From Melastoma dodecandrum (taxonomy: Eukaryota; Streptophyta; Magnoliopsida; Myrtales; Melastomataceae), in the NCBI GenBank assembly GCA_029817715.1, contig JARUPY010000089.1, forward strand, positions 558,001 to 622,000: 64,000 nt of DNA, read 5' to 3'. Of the stretch, positions 34,447 to 44,339 are shown piece by piece. Under the pieces are notes generated by a model. It saw nothing but the letters and a program-made list of their open reading frames with translations, was not told the origin of the DNA and searched no databases. Both the position numbers and the translations under genes were made by a program. Every line of letters begins with the position of its first letter. Positions within the stretch are counted from its first letter, which is position 1.

Positions 34447-37400
34447 CGATGGTTTTAGGGAGCAGCGGAAACAAGAATTATAAACTTTTATGCCTAAAAT
34501 AAAAAAATCTCTCGTGATACGCATAAAAATTTAGATAAATAAAATCATAAACTTATCCAGAAAACTCACCTTGAAATTCCAGTGAATTATAATACAGTCG
34601 TGAATAAGCTAGAGCCCCACGTGTGACTCCTCTAACGGTATCCACGCGCACACGATTACGAACCTCTCGACGATCCCATAGGTGCTAGCATCTTGGATCC
34701 GTCTGAGAACTCTTCGAAAGCAAAAAGAATTTCTCTCCTTTTCACAAATCTTTCTCTCTGATTTCTAAAGCTACAGAGATTTGTTTCCAAACTCACAAAA
34801 ACCTCCGACGACTGACACACGGAGAAAAACATAATACCTTTTTTTTTCCTTTATTTCATCCCACTAAATTTCTTGCCATAAAAAATTTACATTTCCTCTA
34901 ATCAATCGTCTTAGTGTAACGGAAGAAAAATTTAATGGACAAAATTAATGGGAAAAGATTCGTTACGTAAAATAATAATAATAGTTTTAATAATAATATT
35001 AAGACTATTTAATGCAAGTGACGTGGTCATGTGGAAATTAAAAAGCTTCCAACGACACATGTACTAAAATGATTTAATTAAATAAACTATATATTGAATA
35101 TAACATTTAAATAAATAAATAAAATTTTAAATATATATATCCTTTATAAATTGACCCGAAGTCAATTTATTTGCTTCCGATATTTCAGAATAAATTAATA
35201 ATCCAATTAATTCTAATTCTGAAATAATAAAATGATTAATTTTAGTATCCACTAAAATAATCAATAATACAATGGTCGTATCGACGTGCCATGCATGCGA
35301 CCCTCTAGGTCCTATATACGAAGGCAGTGTATATCCATACACAAACTAAGGTAACTGTCTAGCTATAGTTTTTAGTCACCCAACGTGTTAGGATAATGAT
35401 TATAAATCATAAACCACTATGAACCGATTACCATGTAATTCAATCTCTTCATCTAACCGACATCCCAATTAATTCGGCGCAAAATACATCATCACCGAAT
35501 TAAATGTTTTACTTGATTGCCAAGATATAATAAACTCTCTTGAATGTAAAACATTCCTCCCATGGCCATAGATTTTAGAGTCACTAATACCTCTATCAAG
35601 TGACCTAGATGTCAACTCTCTAATCCAAGAGAGCGATGAATCCTATATTGAGTCAATACTATTCTCTCTACGCTTTGTCACACACCCAACAATCGTATCA
35701 CTCACAATCCGGTTAAAGACTGCTTTTAACGACGTCAAAGTGCGCAAACTCCATGCATAGAATAAATGAAGGTCTCAAGTCAAAAGATCAGTTACACTCG
35801 TCCATAAAGAGGATTGACCAATGATGTTCAATACGTGGTATCCTCTTAATCGGGTCGTGTCCAGTATCCCTAATCTTAGGGTACCCCTAAGTATAACATG
35901 GATCACTATCCCTTGGTCTATCTCGACCTCAGCTATACTTGGCGATGATCTAGATGTCCACGTCCCCTCTAAACATCTATCCGATCATGGACGATTTCAG
36001 ATTAATATACTCAATAATCTGTGGGACTTTATCATTAATAATTTTACGTGTAGAAAAGTAAAATAATCAATGATAAATACTAGCATTTATTAATTATTTA
36101 TCCACAAATACATTAAAGTGTCTTGGCACATACGTGCACACACTAACAATCTCCCACTTGCACTATTGCCAAGCACTATGGACTCGAAGTCCTAGGCTCC
36201 TCACATGGGTCTCATGTTTCTGCAGAGGTAAGGCCTTTGTGAGTGAGTCTGCGATATTCTCGCTCGTATCAACTCTGCTAACCAACACGTCACCCCTCTG
36301 AACAATCTCTCGGAGGATGTGATATTTCCGCAGTCAGAGGTTTTTGTGAGTTTGGAAACAAATCTCGGAGAAAAACATAATACCTTTTTTTTTTCCTTTA
36401 TTTCATCCCACTAAATTTCTTGCCATAAAAAATTTATGTTTCCTCTAATCAATCGTCTTAGTGTAACGGAAGAAAAATTTAATGGACAAAATTAATGGGA
36501 AAAGATTCGTTACGTAAAATAATAATAATAGTTTTAATAATAATATTAAGACTATTTAATGCAAGTGACGTGGACATGTGGAAATTAAAAAAGCTTCCAA
36601 CGACACATGCATTAAAATGATTTAATTTATTGGATATAACATTTAAATAAATAAATAAAATTTTAAATATATATATCCTTTATAAATTGACCCGAATAAA
36701 TTCATATTCGATCTTAGTCAATTTATTTGCTTCCGATATTTCAGAATAAATTAATAATCCAATTAATTCTAATTCTGAAATAATAAAATGATCAATTTTA
36801 GTATCCACTAAAATAATCAATAATACAATGGTCGTGTCGACGTGCCATGCGTGCGACCCTCTAGGTCCTATACACGAAGGCAGTGTATATCCATACACAA
36901 ACAAAGGTAACCGTCTAGCAACAATTTTTAGTCACCAAACATGTTAGGATAATGATTATAAATCATAAACCACTATGAACCGATTACCATGTAATTCAAT
37001 CTCTTCATGTAACCGAAATCCCAATTAATTCGGCGCAAAATGCATCATCACCCAATTAAATGTTTTACTTGATTACCAAGATATAATAAACTCACTTGAA
37101 TGTAAAACATTCCTCCCATGGCCACGGATTTTAGAGTCACTAATACCTCTATCAAGTGGCCTAGATGTCAACTCTCTAATCCAAGAGAGCGATGAATCCT
37201 ATATTGACTCAACACTATTCTCTCTACGCTTTGTCACACACCCAACAATCGTATCACTCACAATCCGGTTAAAGACCACTTTTAACGACGTCAAAGTGCG
37301 CAAAATCCACGCATAGAATAAATGAAGGTCTCAAGTCAAAAGATCAGTTACACTCGTCCATAAAGAGGATTTACCAATGATGTTCAATATGTGGTATCCT

Positions 37401-37704
37401 CTTAATCGGGTCGTGTCCAGGATCACTAATCTTAGGGTACCCCTAAGTATAACATGGATCACTATCCCTTGGTCTATCTCGACCTCAGCTATACTTAGCG
37501 ATGATCTAGATGTCCACGTCCCCTCTAAACATCTGTCCGATCATGGACGATTTCAGATTAATATACTCAATAATCTGTGGGACTTTATCATTAATAATTT
37601 TACGTGCAGAAAAGTAAAATAATCAATGATAAATACTAGCATTTATTAATTATTTATCCACAAATACATTAAAGTGTCTTGGCACATTCGTGCACACACT
37701 AACA
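34447..37704 (-). mobile_element. Internally deleted Copia LTR retrotransposon, 3.26 kb
   Basis: A 5-bp target duplication CATCT flanks it (34442-34446 and 37705-37709). On the minus strand the 5' LTR begins TGTTAGTGTGTGCACG at 37704 and the 3' LTR begins with the same bases at 36148. The 3' LTR (36148-34447) is about 1.70 kb. The 5' LTR copy is recognisable only from 37704 to about 36366, so its last ~365 bases are gone. Between them remain only the end of the pol gene and a polypurine tract (CAAGTGGGAGAT) next to the 3' LTR. No gag, integrase or reverse transcriptase is left, so it is non-autonomous. Confidence 0.9.
36163..36330 (-). pseudogene. Copia pol fragment, C-terminal end of RNase H
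   Basis: Frame on the minus strand reads KYHILREIVQRGDVLVSRV, then ENIADSLTKALP, then HVRSLGLRV and a TAG. The IAD-LTK-LP spacing is typical of the end of the Copia polyprotein. It lies directly before the polypurine tract and 3' LTR. All upstream pol and gag sequence is missing. Confidence 0.88.
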
Positions 37705-37709
37705 CATCT

Positions 37710-38005
37710 CATGCTTACCTTTCGGTTGATCAAACCTTTCGTTGGTGGCGTCGCACGATTGCATTCTAAAGTGTGGGAAATTGACAATAATACCATCACT
37801 TAATATAAAGACCCGAAAAGCTAGTATGAAGGTGAAGATGCTCGTTATATACCATACCAGTGTGCTCAATGTGAGACTACTTTCATGCATCTTCCCGACC
37901 CCAATCGGACAGGGGAAGGGGGCGAAAAATAACGTGGCGTTGCGGGGTCTCTGCCTCCAAAGTACTAGTCCTTGTTGGGGCAGGTCTTGATTGTGTGAAA
38001 GCTGG
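37710..38005. repeat. Dispersed repeat B, right part
   Basis: Matches 18138-18432 (for example TCGTTGGTGGCGTCGC and CTTGTTGGGGCAGGTCTTGA). It then passes directly into the DUF1664 fragment, whereas at 18.4 kb about 2.4 kb of other sequence intervenes. Confidence 0.85.
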
Positions 38006-38676
38006 TTTTGAACTAATGTAGGCCACAAAGAGGCATTTATCAAAAAGGCTGGATAACTTGGATTGAAAGCTTGAGGAGCAAAAGGATTTGAACAACCTGA
38101 TTGCAAATCATGTAAAGAGCAATAGTTGTTCACTCTCTTTTGTCAATTAAGCTTTCGTTGCCCAAACAACAGTTTGTCTACTGATCTTCCTGTTGAAAAT
38201 TTTAACGGTGTGTACATTGTTAACCCTATGTTTGTGTAGGTTAGTGAGTTGAACTCAAATTTATCCCAGATAGGATTTGAGAATGCATCCATTCACCAGA
38301 TTGTTTCTGGGTTGGTAAGAAGCAGCTTTAGTTTGTGTATATGCATGTGCTAAATTTTATGATTCCAAGGTTGAGGAAACGAAGTTCGGATGGCCAGTCT
38401 GCTGCTTTAACTGAATGTGATCCGCTCATATTTTTCTCCACTTTTAGCAGGATCGGAAAATGGGTTTGATTGAGAGCAATCAAGATAGCATTAACTGTGG
38501 ATTGTTCAGTCTGTATCCAGTTGCTAAAAGACTTGAGGTTATCTCATAGCTATTTTATTAGAAAAATGGCAAGTGAAAAGTGCTACCGTCGTTCCGAAAA
38601 TCGATGTTCTTTTATTTGATGTAGCTTGTGTTCTCTCAAGTCTGATTATGGTGGCGTTTTCCCGACAATTGATGTT
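38006..38676 (+). pseudogene. DUF1664 gene fragment (second copy)
   Basis: Near-identical to 20838-21515. It contains the TKRHLSKRLD block, the same TGA (38064-38066), the KLNSNLSQIGFENASIH exon and the DRKMGLIESNQDS exon. All exons before and after are missing. The shared nonsense codon shows that the parent was already broken when copied. The copy ends abruptly after GACAATTGATGTT. Confidence 0.8.
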
Positions 38677-39215
38677 ATTCTTCTGAGACACACAGATACA
38701 AGCACTGAGAGAGGAGACAAAAAAAAAAAAAAACAACGACAAAAGGCTTCGTTCTCAAAGACGCTCAACGACTCTGTCATCATCACCAAGGTAGCGTTCT
38801 CTTCTAGGTATTCTCGGTAGAAATTGTATCAGGTTATATTCCAGTCGGCCGAGCCTCTCTCTTTGTACATCGACGCCACAGCAGTCTCAGTTTGTTCCTC
38901 GCGATGGTTCCGATTCGCTTCCCCAGTCTAAGGCGGTCAATTCCGGGTAAACTCCTTCTATCGCTTCTATATATATATTTTTTTTATGAATCGGTTTGCT
39001 TTTAATTTTCTTTCATGTCTAGACAGTGATTGTGGGATCACAGTTCGGCCCCATCCCTAACTCAAAGCGTCCCGGAATCTCATCCCACCGTCGGGGACGA
39101 TCACTGCGGCCTCAAGAAGATGCCACTTTACGACATCGCAAACATGCTGAGCAGATGAAATCCCTCACGGGGAAACACAACCATAAAAAGAAAGGACGAA
39201 CACACAGACGGCAAA
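38677..39215. other. Sequence of unknown origin before the H+-ATPase relic
   Basis: Contains an A14-type run near 38720 and a short frame MVPIRFPSLRRSIPG followed by a good donor (GG|GTAAAC) near 38948, which could be a captured first exon. No family is recognised. Confidence 0.3.
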
Positions 39216-40497
39216 GGAGTCGTTATTGCAACGGGAGTCCACACTTTCTTCGGGATGGCCGCGCACCTTGTTGACAGCACCAATCAGGTTGGGCATTTCC
39301 AGAAGGTGTTGACGGCGATTGGAAACTTCTGCATATGCTCGATCACGGCGGGATGTTGGTTGAGATCATTGTGATGTACCCAATCAAACTCCGCAAGTAC
39401 AGGGACGGAATCAACAACCTTCTGGTGCTCCTCATCGGTGGCATCCCCATCGCTATGCCCACCGTCTTGTCGGTGACGATGGCCATTGGTTCCCACCGGC
39501 TGTCACAGCAAGGTGCCATCACCAAGAGAATGACGACTATTGAGGAACTCGCTGGTACGGATGTCCTGTGCAGCGACAAAACCGGAACCTTGACGCTTAA
39601 CAAGTTGAGTGTCGACAAGAACTTGATAGAGGTGTTTGCAAAGGGTGTGGAGAAGGACCACGTCATCTTGCTTGCTGCCAGGGCTTCTAGGACAGAGAAC
39701 CAGGATGCCATTGATGCTGCCATTGTGGGCATGCTTGCCGATCCGAAGGAGGCAAGAGCTGACATTAGAGAGGTCCATTTCTTCCCGTTCAATCCTGTTG
39801 AGAAGAGAACCGCCCTAACCTACATCGATTCCCAAGGGAACTGGCACCGTGCAAGCAAGGATGCGCCTGAGCAGATCCTTAATCTGTGTAATGCAAGCGC
39901 CGATATGAAGAAGAAGGTCCATTCGATCATCGATAAGTTTGCGGAGCGTGGACTTCGCTCTCTGGCAGTTGCAAGACAGGAAGTTCCTGAGAAATCGAAG
40001 GAAAGCCCTGGTGCTCCCTAGCAATTCGTCGGCCTATTGTCACTTTTTGACCCCCCTAGGCATGATAGCGCAGAAACCATTCGCAGGGCTCTTAACTTCG
40101 GGGTCAATGTCAAGATGATTACAGGTGATCAACTTGCCATCGCTAAGGAGATGGGAAGAAGGCTTGGGATGGGATCCAACATGTACCCTTCCGCTTCTCT
40201 TCTGGGCCAAGACAAAGATTCAAGCATTGCTGCCCTCCCGGTCGAAGAGCTCATCGAGAAAGCCGATGGATTTGCCGGAGCGCTCCCTGAGCACAAGTAC
40301 GAGATCGTGACGAAATTGCAAGAAAGGAAGCACATTTGTGGAATGACCGGGGACGGGTTGAACGATGCTCCAGCTTTGAAGAAGGCGGACATTGCAATTG
40401 CTGTTGCTGACGCTACAGATGCAGCAAGAAGCGCTTCTGACATCGTCCTGACTGAATCCGGGTTGAGTGTCATCATCAGCGCAGTGCTCACCAGCCT
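39216..40497 (+). pseudogene. Plasma-membrane H+-ATPase (AHA-type) pseudogene, intron-free fragment
   Basis: P-type ATPases of this family pump protons out of the cell and have about 950 residues. About 430 residues of the central part survive: [38 protein letters not shown], the TM4 motif [13 protein letters not shown], the phosphorylation site [25 protein letters not shown], and the hinge [15 protein letters not shown]. Faults: a frame change at about 39345-39355 (CSITAG against MLVEII), TAG at 40019-40021 where relatives have Trp (before QFVGLL), and both ends missing. No introns interrupt the fragment although plant AHA genes carry many, which points to a retrocopy (inference). It is followed at once by unrelated GC-rich sequence. 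Confidence 0.92.
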
Positions 40498-41553
40498 CGT
40501 CTTCGCCGACCACTAAGGCGGCTGTCCTGAACCCACCAGCCGATCAGCGGCCTCTCCTCGCCCCAGTCGTCCCCGTCGACCTTCCAGATCCAACAGCGGC
40601 GAGCGTACGCCACTCCCGGCTTCCCCAGATTCGGCGGTGGCGTATCCATGTTCCCTCCGGCGTCCCCTCCAGCCGCGACGTCTTCGGATCTGACAGCGGC
40701 GACTCCACCTCGTCCTCCGACGTCGCCAGCAGCCTACCCGTGCCCCCACCGCCGGTTCAACACCAAGTCCCAGAGGAACGACAGCGACGTCGGCGTCGCT
40801 CAGACCCGATTTCGGCCATCGGCGAGTCAGCCTCCAATGTAGAAACCTTACCGTTCGACCTCAAAGCTTAAGCTATCAGGTAGGCTTGGTTTATATTTTA
40901 TATCTTAACACGCCCCCTCAAGCCGAACCGGGCAGGCATCGTTGGCTCTGGGCCCTTGGTTCAAGGCTGGGCGGGCTCTTTTTGGCCACTTACCTTATTT
41001 TTGGGGATTTTTTGCGTGCGCAGGGGTTTGAACCCAGGACCGCTCTGATACCATGTAGAAACCTTACCGTTCGACCTAAAAGCTTAAGCTATCAGGTGAG
41101 GCTTGGTTTATATTTTATATCTTAACATCCAAGACCCACCTTCGCTGGCAAGAAGTTCGAGGACGGCCGCATCCTCTGCCCGCTCTGGTCCCCGTTCGCC
41201 GCTCCAGACCCGGCCTCCCGACTCCAGACGTTCTTCCCGTGCCGAAGTTCCGCTCTGCCATCCTTGCACCCTTCTCGCCTACCGCCTCGACCCTTCCTCT
41301 TGGGGTATCAACGTCCGTGCTGCCTTCGCTTGGAACAACAGCGCCCTCGCCTAGCCTGTCACCCACGACGTCACCCAGTCCGTTGGCGTTAAACCCCCAA
41401 GGATTTCTGCTCTTCGCCCTACGTCAGCCGCACCAGCACTCCCAAGGTGTCCATGTCGCCTCTTGGTCGCTCCGACAACAACCCTTGTACGGCTTCCTGT
41501 TCTCCCTCGGCAGCCATGGTTCTGGTTTCGAACCCCTCCTCTGCGCGCGATAG
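40467..41553 (+). other. Pro/Ser-rich open frame interrupted by a TRIM element
   Basis: Removing the element plus one 5-bp target duplication (40838-41132) joins two open segments in one frame, 40467-40837 and 41133-41553, for about 260 codons ending at the TAG near 41553. Composition is GC- and C-rich with many Pro, Ser and Arg codons, so stops are rare by chance and coding status is uncertain. No domain is recognised. It overlaps the end of the H+-ATPase relic in another frame. Confidence 0.3.
40838..41127 (-). mobile_element. TRIM (terminal-repeat retrotransposon in miniature), 290 bp
   Basis: Direct terminal repeats at 40838-40910 (73 bases) and 41054-41127 (74 bases) differ at few positions and run TGTTAAGATAT ... 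CTACA on the minus strand (TG...CA). Directly inside the right repeat is TGGTATCAGAGCG on the minus strand, the initiator-Met tRNA primer-binding site. Directly inside the left repeat is the purine-rich TTGAGGGGGCG (polypurine tract). A perfect 5-bp target duplication TCCAA flanks it (40833-40837 and 41128-41132). There is no coding capacity, as expected for a TRIM. Confidence 0.96.
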
Positions 41554-44330
41554 TGGGTGATCAACGTTGCCTTCCGCTCCCTTCCATCAACCGAGCAAGG
41601 TATCGTTTAATTTTATTCACTTTTCTCATTTGATTTTATTTATTTATTTTCCCGTTTTACTTTAATCTCACCGTTTATCCCCCTTCATCAATTTTTTAAT
41701 TCTCCAATTATGTTTATATGGGTTTCTGATATTCATTTGTCAAAATTATTTGGTAAATTTTGGAGTCGTCTGGCCATTGATTTCGTTTTAATTGGCATAG
41801 TGATAAATAATACATTTTTAATAAAAATCAAGGTCCATTGTTTTTTTAAAAATAATCTTATTTGTTTCTAAATTTTTCTGTCTTTTTCGAACAATTTACT
41901 TCGTTATTCGATATTTATATAGATATCTTGGGGGCGTGCCTTGCGGATAACTAAGGCATGCACCCCATTTAACAAATTCAAGACAACAGAACTTATATTC
42001 GAGGGTTTATTTTGGATTCTCAAAGATCAAGACCCTCTGAAGACGGCTTCACACTCACCAACGTTACGGCATCAGCGGCTCGCCCGGTTCACCGTAAACC
42101 TATTATAAAACGGCACCGTGATATAAACGCTAACGGGTACGTTCTATAGAGCGAGCAATGGTACAACACCCGTTTCTCCCTTGAATTTATTTTTTGGCTT
42201 AGAAACTGTTAAGGGCATTAATAAATCTACGATTGTCTGTATTTTTTTCCCCAAAATCAACTTTCAGGAAATATTCTTCTAAAAAATGATTCACGTAGAC
42301 ATTTTAAGCATTGATGAGCTCGACATCATTTTTTTCAAGAAATTTCTTTTTCTAAAACCGAGCTTAAATAAATTCGGACATTAGAAACACACGATAAACG
42401 CCTCACTTTTCTTTGTGATGCATGCGATTGTAATCCCTAATTCCCGAACCTTAATAAATCTCTATAATTTTTCTAACTTGAACTTAAAATAAGTTAGTGG
42501 GGACTCCGATATTTTCAAAATCAGAAGCCTTATCGTCAAGGGAGGATATTCATTTTAAATGTAACCAGAAACGGCATCTACCAGCGACAGCGGGTCAGAG
42601 AGGAGGGCGTCGGCTGGTCGGGAGGCTAAGGCATACATATGCCTTAGCCCATGTTTGTTGATGGCAAACAATATACGACAACAAACCTGTGGGCTTAAGG
42701 CATGCGGACAAGTACAGACAATTATTGAGATCAAAGGGGGCGGGGAATGATGGTGACCGTGGGCCTATGCACTTGGGCCCATGGCCAGTTACATGTGAAA
42801 ATAAAGAAAATCGGGAGGTCCGCACCTCCCTCATGTACCTGAGGCCCGCCAGGATGGCATGTCATCGGCTAAGGTTTCGGGGCCACTTTGGTGACGTGCA
42901 TCCACCACGGGTTCCCTTCACGCAGTCTTTGAGATCACCCTCCTGAATCGATGTTAATCTTCAGACGCCGGGGAAGGGGGTCTGATCTTGGCTGAGGGTT
43001 TGGATCGTCGAGAGATGCCAAGTGATTCGTTTCCTTGGGATGTACCTGTGCATAGAAAGAAAAACATCAAAACAACAAGAATGCTTCCCACGGGTCTGAC
43101 CGTGAGAAGCTCAATCAAGCGGCCTGGTAGAAAGAAACAACATCAGATGTGTTTTGGTTCTGTAGATGACAAGGTAAGCCAGCCGTTCGAATTCCTAGAA
43201 GATCATTGTTTGCTTGTGCGACGCCTACTTGCTAGTGCAATTTCAAGGCCTCGAGGGCATGGATTTGAGTTGGTGACGCTGGAGGTTGTTGGATGCAGGG
43301 GTGGAGTATCTGTGTGGGAGTGTCTGTCTCCGCCGGGGCTCAGTTTAACGTTCCAATGTCACGTGCAACGAGTTCAAAAAAAATATGAAAGGTGGTCATC
43401 CATGTTCTAAATTAAATGACGGGCTGGATGAATATGAAAAAAAAATCGAAAACCTCGTCCCGGGATGGCCCGAGGAGGAAGAAGGACATCGTGGAGTCCG
43501 TTTGGGGGAGGTTGCCTTGGAGCCGATCCTTATCCATGCTTAGATTGTGGTTGTGACAGGATGCGAGTCAGAAAGGAGGGCGTCGGCTGATCGGGAGCTT
43601 TGGCTTTGGAGAGGGAGAGTCCTTGGCTCTAGTGTCTGTGTATATGTCGAGAGATTTTTGTTTCCGGTTGTATGTTGAGGAATTTGTCTCCGATTCCTAG
43701 AGGAGTTGGCCTCCGGTTTCACAGAGGGGGTGGAGCGTGTTTGGAGGTGAGGGACGTCTCTGAAGGGCCGGATTTTTTTCTGATTATCTGATAGGGGTTT
43801 CTGATTATCTGATAGGGGATAGGGAGGGGATAGGGAGGCTTTGGCTTGGGGGAATGAGAGGATACCAGAGATCCTCTGGATTTTTTTACGTGTGTCCATA
43901 TCTCCTCCTTTAGAATGAATTTCCTTAGGAAGGGAATTCTTGCCCCCCTAGAATCAGAAAAATCTGAAGAAATATTTTTATTGATTGAATAATTATAGTG
44001 TGAAATTATTTGTTTCCCCTCTTTTTTTATCAAAGGACGATCCTCTGGATAATGATGTGGGGTGGGAATCATTCTCTTCCCTTTTATTAATTTTACTTTC
44101 CCTTTTTTTTGGATACGGCTGATTTATCTTTGGGCACGTAGAGGGAAAGAAAAAAAATGGGGGAGGATAATTTTTTTTAAAATCAAAATTAAATTTTAAA
44201 AATGAAATTCGTAATAAAAATAAGGATGGGTTTGAATTGGGCTTAAACCATTTTTGTTGTTGGACTGGGCTTATGTAATAGGTTAAAAATTATTAATTTC
44301 TAGCCCACGGAATAATTTGAGGTATTACAT
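41554..44330. other. LTR-like repeat block before copy 2
   Basis: No gene recognised. At about 42590-42900 it contains sequence related to 60040-60300 (ATTATTGAGATAAAAGGGGG- and GGGGAATGRYGGTGAC-like blocks). A GTCAGAGAGGAGGGCGTCGGCTG block occurs at about 42595 and again at about 43565. The block ends TATTACA at 44330; on the minus strand this is TGTAATACCTCAAATTATT, a typical LTR start, so a Gypsy-type LTR in minus orientation probably ends exactly where copy 2 begins. Confidence 0.5.
42590..42900. repeat. Dispersed repeat related to 60040-60300
   Basis: Both places share an ATTATTGAGATMAAAGGGGG block, GGGGAATG and GGTGAC, then GGCCTATRCACTTG and a GAGGYCC...CACYTCCCT block in the same order, with many point changes between. 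Probably parts of one LTR or untranslated region family. Confidence 0.55.
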
Positions 44331-44339
44331 GGATGAGGA

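Noticed and set aside
40019..40021. Treating the TAG in the H+-ATPase relic as a sequencing error in a live gene
   Set aside because: The relic also has a separate frame change, and both ends of the protein are missing.
41010..41053. Possible tRNA gene (GGTTTGAACCC and GCTCTGATACCA)
   Set aside because: No cloverleaf arms can be formed; the motif is the primer-binding site beside the TRIM repeat.
42988..43410. 140-codon plus-strand frame
   Set aside because: No ATG at the start of the frame, no recognisable motif, and it lies in LTR-like sequence.
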